Made by a program: the position numbers and the translations under genes | Part shown: positions 32,076 through 43,720 of the stretch, piece by piece | How the letters are laid out: each line of letters begins with the position of its first letter | Position numbering within the stretch: the stretch's first letter is position 1 | DNA from: Incurvaria masculella | Taxonomy: Eukaryota; Arthropoda; Insecta; Lepidoptera; Incurvariidae | Assembly: GCA_946894095.1 (NCBI GenBank) | Contig: OX335645.2 | Coordinates: 15,151,001-15,215,000 of the forward strand | DNA length: 64,000 bases | Reading direction: 5' to 3' | Notes under the pieces: generated by a model | Seen by the model: only the letters and a program-made list of their open reading frames with translations | The model's database searches: none | What the model was told of the DNA's origin: nothing

Positions 32076-33983
32076 AGATTTTATTGGGTGGGGTAAATTT
32101 CTTCATAAAATCATTTCAAAAAATAACTCATCCCATTTGGGTAGACTGCATCGCAAACGCCGTCACTCGAACTATGGTCGCTATCGAGATTTCATCCTTG
32201 CGCTGCATCTGAACAAAGTGCGCGCGAATACCGGGCCCTGTGATCTGTGGCTTCTTTGATATGCCGCACTGCGCCGCCGGACGCAGCATCCGTGAGTAAA
32301 CGAATAAAACCGGCGTCCGTGCTCGGGTGATACAAGCCAGCCGTAGTTCCTTGGTTGGCTGCGTTTACACCTCATTTCAATCTTGGTATATTCATGAACG
32401 AACCAGTACAAGTATGTACATCTATTTACCTATAAAACCGGTCAAGTGAACAAAGTAAAAATTTCTGACATTGTAACAAAAAATATGGTGTATTATATTT
32501 CTAGTCTCGATAGGGTTAACGTTTCTTTTGAAATGAAAATTTGACGTAGAAAATCTAAGAAACAACGCATCATGTGTCGCGCAAAGAAAGAACGACGCGA
32601 CATGCAAACTGCCGTAATAACGCGACCGCACGCCAAAAAGAACGCATGAAGACGCGTTTTTTCTGAAAATAGTGTCGTCTGGTAGACCGCCTTTTCACTG
32701 TTATTCGACATAATTATGTTTGATGTTACCTGCTAATTACGTACGGATAACCATTGTCGGCGAATGAATCCAGACGTGTTACTTATTGGCTACTCAAGTC
32801 TGGTTTAATGGTTTGCCCTTGTACTCATAGAACCAAGACGAGAAGCTCTGTCACGATTCGCTAATTATTCTCTTTATAGAATAAAATAAGTACATATTTT
32901 TCTAGGGTTCTCTCCATGAGTCGTTTCAAGGAGATTTTATTTTTGTTTGAGATTATATTAATCACTGCCTGAAGTCTGAGCCATAATCTAAGAATCGAAT
33001 AACGAATACTTGAAGACCGCGCCTTCAAATAGTATACTGAGACAACATTTTAACTTTTACTAGGGACACATGTATCGCAGTCCACAAAAATACGTGGGTA
33101 TGCCGCTGCTCAAAAGAGCTCATTTGACTTGTGCTCAAGAAGTGTGCCCCTGAGTTGACACCGATAATCACCCATCTTTTTTCTGTCTCTCCTTCATCCG
33201 GGATATCGTTCCCTCTTGCTGGAAGAGAGCCTCGGCCAAACCGGTACCAAAAAAGGCAGACCCAGCGGATCCCTCCAACGCAACAATCGGCCCATTGCGA
33301 TAGTTGCGTACTTAAAAGCGAATGAACTCCTGTATGACAAGCAGTACGGTATCAAAGCGCGGTCAACAGGAGATCTTCTAACGTACGTTACGCACATATG
33401 GGTCGAAAGACTGGACATTTTTGGGAAGTCGCTGGCAGTGGCATTGTACATTTCCGAAGCCTTTGACCGTGCATGTCACCTGGGCCTAATAGGCAAGCTT
33501 CCGTCCTTCGGGATTCCACCCAATCTTTGCTCTTGGATCGCCAGTTTCCTGTCCAGCCGCTCCTTATACGTTGCCGCTGATGGTGCCAATTCGGTTGACG
33601 TAGGGCTCCGTGCTGTCACCAAAACAATTTTTTATGATCATCAACGATTTACTGTCCCTAGACATGATGCACATTTACGCTAATGACAGCACGGAGCATG
33701 AGGGGTATGTCAGGGATTGGAGGAGCAGAGATGCACAGCCCACCGAGGCGCAACGTTCTGTATTGAATAAGGTGAACTCTGTTCTCGAGAAAGTTGCCAA
33801 CTGGGGTAAGGAGAAATTTGTCGCCTTCAACGTTCACATGACATAATGCTGTGTTTTTTCTGTCTTTCCGCTCGTTTTCGAGGCAGCGTCGTAGCTGTCT
33901 CAGAGCACCTGGACCTACTGGGCTGCAACACTCCAAAGACGTGGGTTTTCGGCGTTTTATTGAGTCCAAGGTCAAAAGTGCAT

Positions 33984-34081
33984 CGCAGAAAATGGTAATC
34001 CTATACTGTTGCAGAAGGTTCTTTTCACCGTTCGCAGAAACTGGTAATCCTATACAGTTGCAGAAGGTTCTTTTCACCGTT
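33984..34081 (+). repeat. Tandem duplication of 49 bp inside the dead LINE
   Basis: Two adjacent copies beginning CGCAGAAA and ending TTCTTTTCACCGTT, offset by 49 bp, with only a few differences. Confidence 0.85.
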
Positions 34082-34297
34082 ACTACTACTTCTGTACAAA
34101 TCATAGATTAGGCCGGTGAAAAAAATCGTGTAGCCACATATGGGAAGTTCGTCCCCAGGACCTGTTGGCGTCCTTAGACTCAATTCAGCGCCGAGGTTTC
34201 CGTCTAATTGGCAACTCACAACTCACCGCTGATTTGGTGTCCCTGAGCCACATACAGTTTGTGAGGTCGCTCAGTCTGTTACTGTGATGTATATATT

Positions 34298-34335
34298 TTC
34301 AAGTTCCACAGAGAGGCTGCTCTGTGGAACTTGAA
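34298..34335. repeat. Perfect 16-bp inverted repeat, 6-nt spacer
   Basis: Arms 34298-34313 and 34320-34335 are exact reverse complements (core GTTCCACAGAG / CTCTGTGGAAC). They lie in LINE C-terminal sequence. Confidence 0.9.
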
Positions 34336-34809
34336 TCCCTTATTCCTCCCCATCCTACCTATATCCGCAGCACCTTTCTGCCGCTGGTATGGTACCTCGC
34401 TTAGCGTGGTTTCGCGTACACCGGTTTTTCATTAAAAAAAAACTTGGTATATCGGTTGCAAATTGTTTATGACTGCATTATATCTAAAACAGTTTGTTGG
34501 CCTTTCTAAAATAAAAAAAGGTTAGATTTAAGTAATATAGTTGTGCCCATCCCTTTAGGCAATCTTAAGCATAGCTAGTGGTTGACGTAGGTACCTACAT
34601 TACAAAATATTCTAACCTTCCTAGCATGGCCGTGCTACAGCTTCCGTATACAATACGGGGGGAACAATGCGTCGCTGTGGGAGAACTTCCTACATAGTGC
34701 GGAATGTCGGCCGACATGATAGGTCCCCTCGGGCTAATGCAAGCTACCCTCGTCTTTGTTGACACGGCGCGGGGGAACAGTCGCACCGCACTGCTGCGTC
34801 GGTTTAATC

Positions 34810-35288
34810 TTAAGGGCCTGGTACTAGCCAAATCGCAAAGTTAGACGAGGCACCCCAAGTAAACTAACTAATTCTGACGATTATAAGTGTCATCCTTACA
34901 TATATGATTCCTTGTCTAGGAATCGAATGATTTTCGTTAATGTATGTTTCCTTTTTCTATACAAAATACATTGCGGAAACGGTGTCCATTTCCGAACTTT
35001 TTTGACTAAATGTAGAAATCTAAAAGCAAATGGTTTTTTTTGTTTATGCATATATGCTGTTTTTGCTTATATCTAGAAATCGAATGACTTTCAGATTTCT
35101 AATGAGAAAAATCAACTTTTTTTATTTTTATTATTATTTAAATAAATGATGGAATAAAAATATATTAACAATCCATTATCAGTCTGGAGTTCTATTTGGA
35201 TTTGCTGAAGCGTTTCACTACATATTATTACATTTGTTAAAAAGTGCATTTGTATGGCGCGAGTAGTTGGCTAGTCCTAGCGCCTTAA
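34810..35288 (-). mobile_element. TTAA-flanked MITE, family D, copy 2
   Basis: Reverse-orientation match to 13571-14032: begins TTAAGGGCCTGGTACTAGCC and ends GGCTAGTCCTAGCGCCTTAA, with the same internal landmarks (AATCGAATGA, GCATATATGCTGTTTTTGC). Confidence 0.82.
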
Positions 35289-35790
35289 GCCGGGTCATAG
35301 CAAACACAGATAAAAGTGTTAATTGTACTTTTCTAACGTTATCTCCCACGAATAGTTGGACTATAGTTACATGTGTATTTTTGAGTTACATTGAACTTGA
35401 TGAAAACCAGCTTTGGCCGATTGGCGACCGATTCACGGGATGCTATGTATTAGTGCAACGAACATTCGATGTTGCATGTCCCGAATTCGTTAGCGAACGA
35501 ATAACATTTAGTGATTTTCCACTAACTCCTGGCTACGTTACCGCCATATGCATAAGCTTCGATCGCTACTGCCGCCCTTCCGTGCTCAATGATTATTGGT
35601 CATTCGATTCACTGATTGTCAAAATTACAAATCATCTGATTCGTTTTTGTCGCAATTTTGTTAATTTCTTAATTACTCAAGTAACCTTATACCGCCTCTA
35701 TAAGTACTAAGTATTTAGACAGCTGAAAATACCGGAGTAATAGCGATGGTATACCTAGATGTTTATTAGTAAAGCAGGGGGAGAGTAAGA
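35289..35790 (+). other. Intron segment with an unrecognised 147-codon open frame
   Basis: An open frame at 35267-35710 starts inside the family-D MITE and continues through unique sequence. It has no recognisable motif. The start inside a MITE argues against a gene. The segment could be part of an unidentified repeat. Confidence 0.3.
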
Positions 35791-35799
35791 AGGTGTACT

Positions 35800-36000
35800 A
35801 AAAGCTGGTTCTCGGAATGGGGTCTACTTGGGGGTGACACGTTGCTGGTTGGTGTCATCGCATGATTTTCGAAGCGGCCAGGAAACAGTTTGTCCGTGTT
35901 TTCCATCCAGTTCAAGAAGGTACTCGTGCTCATGAAGGGAAGGTCTTGGCACGGCACCTCATTCCTTGCGTAATGCGGTGTGTTGGGCTAATGTCATGAC
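35800..36000 (+). mobile_element. SINE fragment (same family as 50768-51142)
   Basis: Shares CGTGCTCATGAAGGGAAGGTC, GGCACCTCATTCCTT and GTGTTGGGCTAAT landmarks with the SINE body, but lacks the tRNA-like head and the A-tail. Confidence 0.65.
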
Positions 36001-36054
36001 ATTTTCGAGTTCGAGTAAAACGGACGAGCCGCCGTTTTGATGTTGCCGTATCAG

Positions 36055-36178
36055 TCAAATGTGCAAAGTTAGTCAGCACCATCGATATAATGATACGTCG
36101 ATGGTCAGCACAAACACGAACTTCGAGTCCATTTGAATTCGCAGCTCGTGTTTGTGCACACTAACTTTGCACATTTGA
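36055..36178. repeat. Nested hairpin element
   Basis: Outer arms 36055-36073 and 36160-36178 are exact reverse complements (TCAAATGTGCAAAGTTAGT). Inside are inverted GCACAAACACGA / CGTGTTTGTGC and CCATCGA / TCGATGG pairs. It is probably a small MITE. The following 36179-37090 is intron; a GC-rich patch lies at about 36400-36560 and nothing else was recognised. Confidence 0.8.
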
Positions 36179-37091
36179 TAGACGTCAATACCAAAGCGGC
36201 CGCTCCGTAAAAAAGGCTTCGACATAGAATCGAACGTCGACGACGGAGGCCTCGGCGTTCTAGCAACACTGGGGAATGTTCACTTGCGCAAACGCATCGC
36301 AGGATAACGAGCGTGTATTAACGGGCAATGAATTGCGGTTTGGTGCAATTATTTCCTATTTATTGTAAAATGACGCTGTTAAAGGAACGAAGTGCCGCCG
36401 ACAAAAGTCCAAGCCAATTATCGCAGCCAATTCCGAGAGCGGCGAGTGCGCCGCCGCCGCCTTTATCACCTCACGTCGCGCGACAGTGGCATTCTGTGCA
36501 CTCTGAACGACCAATGTTCTGTGCCAATGTGTTGTCCCCGAACTCGCCGAACGCCACCGCTATAGGACAATGGGGAAGAAAACTCAAAGCTTGTTATTGC
36601 TTGTTGTTTGCTCGAATTGTAGATGCGCATGAGCGACCTCACCGTCAAAACTGTCATTTCCGTCAAGTTTGATTTACGAGCTTTAGATGAAATATGAACT
36701 CCATGATGCAGCTAGAATAAGGTTTAGAGGAAAAAAAGAGCTTTTGTTTGTCTTCAAATGAATTGAAATGTCATTGACCTGCACTAAGTATGAAACGAAA
36801 TATTATAGGTTATGTTTTTGTTATATTTCCTTTCCCAAGACTTCTTTTGATTAGCATTATTGAGAACAATTTATTTTCGGAATAACATGGAGAAATTGAG
36901 TCATTTCAATTACATAGATTGAGTAAATAAGATTTTCAAATCTATTCTGTTTTATTTTGTATGGTATCTGGCAGCTTTGACAGGTCTTTTAGGTGAGCTC
37001 GCTTAGACGCCACCTGTCGTGATAAATAAACAGTTTTCTTCCCCATTATAGCGACAAACTATTGCTAACTATCGTGGTGGGGAACGATTTT

Positions 37092-37140
37092 TTTTTCTCT
37101 TTTTTATGTAACGACATAGATGGCTATTAGCCGTCTATCT
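37092..37140 (-). mobile_element. SINE 3'-end fragment
   Basis: TTTTTATGTAACGACATAGATGGCTATTAGCC corresponds, reversed, to the tail of the SINE ending at 51142 (read in two halves: GGCTAATACC-like, then CATCTATGTCGGGTCGCATA). Confidence 0.5.
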
Positions 37141-37273
37141 ACATCTGTGATGTGCACCTTCTTTCTTCAAAATAGCCTACCACAGCACATGGGAACTAGT
37201 TCACATGCGAGGACCTTCATTTGCTCGAATTCCCTCACATTTCGTCCCTCACTAACCCTACGTCGACAAGGGG

Positions 37274-37484
37274 GTTACCATGGTAAATAGCAGGTGAACA
37301 GGCAAAAGCGTGATTAAATATGACATTTAGTTGCATTTCGTACCATGCCAACTCGTAAATTTCAGTTCACTTGGCCAAATAACGTCGTTTGTAGCATAGT
37401 ACAAAAGGCAACTAAACGTCAGCTTTAAGATTTTCTTGCCTGTTCACCTGCTATTCACCGGGCGAGTTAACTTACCATGGTAAC
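37274..37484. mobile_element. Palindromic MITE with GTTACCATGGTAA termini
   Basis: Starts GTTACCATGGTAA and ends TTACCATGGTAAC. Internal arms AGCAGGTGAACAGGC / GCCTGTTCACCTGCT are exact mirrors, and the right arm carries about 20 extra bases. It is about 211 bp and non-coding. The next 37485-38131 is unassigned intron. Confidence 0.8.
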
Positions 37485-38131
37485 TTACCCAGTTTGAAAA
37501 TCTGCTAATTTTAACGTCCATTTTAATAAACCAGCTCGCACGTATAAAAGCGTTCCGGATATTTTGTGCAAGTCGGCCCAAATGGCTTCGCTTTTTTTCA
37601 CTTACAACCATTCATAACCTGTTCGAGTCGCAAGTGGGATGGTGACAGGAGCCAGTTTCCGTTGAGAGAGTAACCTGGCGCGCGTCCAGCGCTGACGAGA
37701 CGAGTGACTGGTGCGGGCTGAATGGATCTCGTTTGCGCTCTCATTTGCCGACACGCGGTGGGAGAGATCGACTCGATGGTGGTTACAAGTTAGAACATCC
37801 GCCGAGGGCCGCAGATAAGTTGTACTTAGTGATATGTACAGTTGGAGACAAACCAAGGCATCCACTTGCGGTTATAGAACACCTCAAAGCGAACTTTGCA
37901 TGTAACCCTAGTTGGAAATATGTATATATCATTTAGAAAGTGAAGTTGAAGTTCTCTTATGATTACCGATTTTATTGACTCCCGAATTAAACGTTGGAGG
38001 TTTCGTTGTACGTACGTTCGAGTACTAGAACTTGTACCTGATGAAACCTAATCCATTGCCCGGAGATACACTTATTACAGAGTACATACCGGCAGTAAAA
38101 CAAGAATGGGGACCTTCTTAGCTATATTTGG

Positions 38132-38293
38132 GCCGGCGCGGCAGTGCAGTTACGAAGCGCAAAGTGAGGTGTAGCTTCTGCACCTAACCCAATCTGACGG
38201 TAAACTGACAGATTTTGTATGCGAAAGTTGTCAGTTTGGGGTTGGTGCCGCGGCACCTACACCTCGTTACGCGCTTCGTAATCGCACTGCCGG
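38132..38293. mobile_element. Hairpin MITE, GCAGTGC...GCACTGC arms
   Basis: GGCAGTGCAGTTACGAAGCGC near 38139 mirrors GCGCTTCGTAATCGCACTGCC near 38271, with GTGAGGTGTAG / CTACACCTCG continuing the arms. About 160 bp. A short reversed family-A end follows at 38385-38418. Confidence 0.75.
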
Positions 38294-38418
38294 TAAGTGG
38301 CGATATCCGTTTGATAAACACACTTGAGAATGTTTCCGATCACATTTTACCGCTTACAGCTCTGTTGAACATCCAAAACGAAATTGACCCGAGCGGAGCC
38401 GGGTTTCTCAGCTAGTGT

Positions 38419-39802
38419 ATATTGCTTCCGTAGCACTATACAATTTAGTATAGAACTTCTTGATCTATAGAGTGTTCCATTTTATCTGCGGCGACGCCAT
38501 ATTGATCGGAGATTGGCTAGCTAGACTTGAGCAAAATTATGATCGGTAAAGCGCTTAACATTTTAACACTGGCATCGATGTGAGCTTATGGCGGCAGATA
38601 GAGCCGAAGGTACACTCGCATAAAGAGCGGAGGTGTATCGTCACGTTTTATCGTGATCGGCGTCGTCGGTCCCTTCGCGGTGCCGCCGCCGCGCCGCCCG
38701 CCACAGTCGCAGCCAGCCCGCGCCGCCTCCGTCGCGCCGTGTCAGGGGTCACCGCACCGCAGTTACCATCGTCCTCGACACTTCCACGGTGTTGCTTTCC
38801 TGCGATGCAGCGCGCCGCCACACCGCACCGCGCCGCCGACATTCGAGTACGAGCCAACCATCGTTTTAGCTGGCACATGTACTCACCAAACAAGCACCTG
38901 CAGGTGACCTTAAAAATTCCTGCGGCAGTGAGACCGCTAATAGATGACGTAAGATTAATAAAAATTAAACGAAAAACAATGATAATCGAATGACAAATAT
39001 TTCACGTTTCAAAGAACAGAAATATCGAAAGTTTGAGAAACGTTTTGACCTACCGCCATTGACTTATATTATATGCGCCTACCGCGATGATTGGTGTAAG
39101 TGCGCGTGCATGTACCATCCGTGTAAGGGTAGGTAACCACGCAGCGGTCGGCATGGATTAGATCAAACATCAATAAATCTAAGAAACGTCCTAGTAAGCG
39201 TCGCATCGCCTGCACGCGCTAATTCTTCGTTTTCGCTTTCTTCGTTCTTCTTTTCGACTTCTTTTCTTTTTGTTCACCTCTAAGGGTCGTAGCGTAGGCC
39301 TCCTCAAAAATTGGGCTATCAAATGCAAAAAGATCTTTACAAATCCGACCGGTGGTTCCAGGGATTAAAACGTTAAAACAAAAATTTTAACTTTTCAGCT
39401 TTATTATATTAGGTAGTATCATTTCTTAATATTTAGATTAAAGGCGGTTGATTTGTTTTCGATGCAGATACGCAATGCCGACATTTAATATATCAAGCAG
39501 ACCAAGCGACACATTTTCAAGCAATATCTGGTTGCAAAATATCTTTCTCCATCTTACAAACATTTAATAGATTAAAACTAAAAAACTGTTTACCTACAAC
39601 TCTTAAGCAGTAAATACATTAGTATACTGTTTTAATATCCACGCATTTGTACAGTTTGTCTTGTAAAAGTGAAAACCTTTTAACTTCTTCAGCTCGTGCT
39701 TCATTAAGCCCATAATTACCACGCGGCTCTTCCTTTGTGATCGCATTCCCGTTAACAATAACAAGTTCTCTTGCTGCTGTCGAAATGCTGACTCACACCT
39801 GG
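38419..39802 (+). other. Intron with a GC-rich patch (38640-38900)
   Basis: Mostly unremarkable AT-rich intron. 38640-38900 is markedly CG-rich (repeated GCCGCCG, CGCGCC). Overlapping open frames occur on both strands because stop codons are rare in such composition. No protein motif was recognised. A regulatory island is possible. Confidence 0.5.
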
Positions 39803-39983
39803 CCCCCTACTACGAACGCTGTCGAGTAAGCGCTATCGAAATCCTGTCAAAAATATTGCATGCGTTTGACAGTTGGTATCGAAAGCGCTCTAGATACCAT
39901 CTGTCAAACGCATACAATATTTTTGACAGGCGATATCGCCTTCTCGATAGCGCGTACTCGAGAGCGTTCGTAGTAGGGGACCT
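39803..39983. mobile_element. Hairpin MITE, CCTACTACGAACGCT arms
   Basis: CCCTACTACGAACGCT (39805) mirrors AGCGTTCGTAGTAGGG (39963). Arms continue through CGCTATCGA/TCGATAGCG and TGTCAAA...TTTGACA pairs. About 180 bp and non-coding. Confidence 0.8.
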
Positions 39984-42900
39984 GAGGCCAAGTAACACGA
40001 TTCTTCGACTCGAACAAAATGCCTTTTATCTCGGACGCTGCCGCGCCGCTGCTAGATTGGGTTCTGATTGGGTGCCTTTCTTTTGTGGCTCTTAATAGAA
40101 CACACGGTAAGTCTCTAACTTTTCCGCAAAATTCCTCCTTTTTTCAATTAGGGCTTGGATCGACTGTATGCGAAATATTCCAGTAAAGAGGACATCGATC
40201 GGTTGCACATAATTCCTGTACTATCAAATTAAATCACCTAGCGGAAGGAAGAGTTCGTTTGTTTGCTTGAAGAGCGGAGAAATTTCTTTTGATCCGTGAT
40301 TGCAGGCCGATACGGTGTTAACAGATGCTCAACGCTGCGGTGGCGGCGGCTACGAGTGATCCGGGATAAACAATTTAAATCACTCAAGAGCAGTTTAAAT
40401 CGAGAGCAGGAGCCCTCATCTAACAACATTACCATTTTATTGGATATTTGGTAAATAATCCGCTTAAAAACATCCGCCAGACAAATCAACGCTTTTCTAA
40501 AGGAGCTATTAATACCAGCATCTACTGGAAAATTTATTTGTGACGAATTGTCAGCAAACGCATTTGGCAAGATAATCAATCCTCTAAAAGATGTTCCTGG
40601 CCAAACTTTTTCAAAACGTTAATATGAGCATCTGCCGGCGATTTCACGTGCTGGTAAATTGTCGATAGACGGATATGGCTCGACCGTTGAAGATTTCGCA
40701 ATTACGAATGAATGGTCTCGATTCACGTTAGCCTATCGTGACGGGTCAATTTTATTCGATGCATAATTTCCTTACACTGTTTAAGGTCTCAAATCCTCAT
40801 CGATTTTCGGCTCGGTAAGCACTAGATCCGCGCGTCCATAGAGTCGTTTCTCCCACTTCTCTTGCGGCCCCCGCAGCCTCTACCCACGTCGCGACGGAGA
40901 GTGCGAAGCCGACGCGCGACGGGGTGGGAACCCGGCTTTATGCCCGACGTTAAATTGCTGGTTAACCTGTGGGAAGACATAAACAGGAAATACGGAAAAG
41001 GGAAAGATAATGGAACAGCCATAACAGCACTGTGTTTATTGCTGCCGAGCCGCGTACATTAGGGACGTTTATTATGGAACCACAAATGAAACACTGAGGG
41101 ATATCGGTGAAACAACATTATTAATGTATTGGTAAGGAAACCCTGCAGTTTCGTTTATTGCGTTTCACGTCATCAGTATTATCACAGTGACAAAGAAGAA
41201 GGGCGTAACATTTTCTCGTAGTTATCGCCTTGAAGTGAAACGGGGCCCACCGCCGTCCAACTGAAACAAAGATGTTTGTCCAATAAATGTCGTTAAGTCT
41301 CGGAAGGGGATATAATATTGGCCGAAGTTGCGGGTAGGGTACCCCGTCGCCACGCGGCGCGGCAGCGAGGTGCAGGAGCCCGCTGCTTGATTGATTATGA
41401 TTACACGCGTTGTGGAAGGCGTGAGCGAACTAACCACACCGGAGCAGGGAACGTGTTCTCGCCTTGCAGGTTAAAATACCACTTTTTGTACCTTCCGGAT
41501 GCATTATTATGTGCTTTCGGAATAAGTGCCATTGTGTGTTTCCCCAATCTAAAATGTTTTTTAGTTTTGAAATGCCCATTTTGGCCGAAAGTAATTCGTG
41601 TATTTTTAGAATGTGAACACTTACATATATGCACCCTTTCATGAGCATGGCCTTTACTTATCATTTATTCTTAAACATCCCGTTTACTTTTTAAATCATG
41701 AAATATACTTATCCACGGAGCCCTCCCTTATAACCAGACACCGCGAGCATTTATTACATAATATTTTTTGCCGCGAGTGAGGATTTTTTACATAAAAATG
41801 TGGGTAGGCGTTTACATACATATTATGTATGTAAACGCCTACCCAAAACCTACTTGTGCTGCGGAAATTGAGAGACATAAAGTCTTCGACTTTATTCGAG
41901 TGGTCAATGTTATTGGGAGGATTTTACGATACGAAATAGCGTGCGTTCGAAACATAAAGTCATTAAGCTTCGAGAGTATTATGTTATAAATGTAAGGTTA
42001 AAAGTGGCTTATACGGTCCCAATGCTGTTAGGCCTTTAAAATGGCCTTATTCGAAGATTATCGTCGCTCGGCATCGGAGACAGCGGCGCTCGAGTCGCCG
42101 CAGGGTTCCGAATTGAATTGCGCCGTAACGATGAGTGATGGCCGGCTCGAGTGGGTACTGAATAGTGAAATTATCGGGGGAGAGCCGCAAGATCGATGAG
42201 ATCGAAGCGACTAGCGGATGGGGCGAGAAACGGCGCGGGCGCTCCAAACCCGTTCCGCGACCGCTCCCCCGCGGCCGCCGCCTCTGGCCTTGAATAATAC
42301 AAGATGCACGACCACCTGCCCCCACTCTTCCCGCGTACTCTACCTGCGCTGCTCCCCGGGTGCCCCCCCCATCTCCTGTTCACCCACCTCGTCCCTAGTC
42401 GCCGCGCTGTGTGGCGTTCAGACGCTTCTATTTATGTTTCCATACCATTTTTGCTTCAACCTGTACTTCCAACGACAAGTGTCCTCATGGCTCCATGTCG
42501 CGAATAAATGTTGTGTAGCCAGCGTATATAGGCACTTAAATGTATAGATACCTTCGTACACTAAAATTACCGTACATAACAATATTTATTAATGGCATTT
42601 ATTTCCCTTTTGCAATTACATGCGTTAAATTTTGCTTTTTTTAGGAATATAAAAAATACGTTACATCACCGAAAAAAACGGGATATTTTGTGTAAAACGT
42701 ATTTCTTAGATAATAAGGCTTTAAATTACGTTATGATTACCGTATGTCAGCCCTTTGTAAAGGCAGTATAGGCATAAATACTTCTGTGGAACGGTGCATG
42801 GAATAGAAGAAAAAGGGGAAAGCAAACGTAAATCGCCTGGAAAGCCAATGTTGAAATGAAGTTGAATGAAAAATGTCTTAATTTGCAAGACAATATGGTT

Positions 42901-43720
42901 TAAAAAAGGCGGAATTAATGCCACGAGGAATTCTCTAACATTCAACCTAAGAGACGTAGGAGAGGTGCGGTGTGGCGAGCAAAAAGAAATCGAATTAAAG
43001 AAAATATTAAGTTGGACGGATTCGGATTCACTCGTGGAATTCTGGCGTTCTAGCCAGATGGAAAGCAAATTGGAAGCGTGAGAACCACCTTCTTGACGAG
43101 GACCCTATTCATAAGGACCATCCTCGTTTCTATCGTGCGATGGCGAGGTGTATTCGAATACATTGTAAATTAGGCGACAATAAAGATTGTTTTTATTGGA
43201 TCCGTTTATTGTTTTTAATTATGTACGATATCACATGGGTTGTACCCTATTTATCAATGATGATGCTGCTAGACCGTGAATGCTACCATTAATACGAAGA
43301 ACGTGATGTACATTCGCATATTTAAAGAAAAAAATCGTGGCCATCGTAGGCACAGAGCACTACACAATAAAGACCAACATTTGATCTTTAAAAAAAAAAT
43401 TCAAAGCCAACTGATAACTATGTAGGTCATATGGATTATTGATTATACTTATTTCATTGATATTTTACATAAATTTAAATCCAGGGAATCATTCGGCTTT
43501 GGATATCAGGACTATGTAATACCGGGTACAGTAGTTTGCTTTCATTATGTCGACGACACTTTCGTTTGGACAACATACTACTACTCGATTTTTTTTTTTA
43601 ATCATACCGATATTATTATATTGTTTTGTTTTTACTATTAAGTACCTCAGTTTTATTGTTGTTGTTGTTGTTGTTTATTCATCATCCACAGGCAGCACAC
43701 TGCACTCGGATTTGTCATAA
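39984..43720 (+). other. Intron, mostly unique, with GC-rich patches and a 45-bp palindrome
   Basis: No gene-like frame was recognised. GC-rich patches lie at about 40850-40940 and 42060-42420. A (TTG)n tract lies at about 43657-43675. The palindrome at 41801-41845 is listed separately. This stretch has fewer recognisable repeats than the rest of the intron, so it may hold conserved regulatory DNA. Confidence 0.5.
41801..41845. repeat. 45-bp perfect palindrome, 1-nt centre
   Basis: 22-bp arms (TGGGTAGGCGTTTACATACA...) mirror exactly around one central T at 41823. This could extrude as a cruciform. Confidence 0.95.

Larger units (their letters stand above)
33120..34440 (+). pseudogene. Dead LINE reverse-transcriptase region and C-terminus
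   Basis: Translated fragments in several frames follow the order of a non-LTR ORF2. KKCAPELTPIITHLF lies at about 33131-33180 and RPIAI at about 33290. A long open piece (33216-33683) contains QYGIKARSTGDLLTYVTHIW and ALYISEAFDRACHLGLIGKL (motif A region). Next are a MMHIYANDST stretch standing where YADD is expected and a LDSIQRRGFRLIGN-like C-terminal stretch at about 34165-34215. Frameshifts, stops and an internal duplication show it is defunct. It is not the same subfamily as the intact LINE at 6636. Jockey-like affinity is a guess from wording. Confidence 0.8.

Noticed and set aside
33216..33683. A functional reverse transcriptase frame
   Set aside because: Only motif A region is in frame; flanking motifs need several frameshifts and the YADD position reads YAND.
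35267..35710. 147-codon open frame as a host gene
   Set aside because: Starts inside a MITE, no motif, no splice or promoter context.
38580..38993. 137-codon frame in a GC-rich patch
   Set aside because: Low-complexity A/P/R composition and competing frames on both strands.
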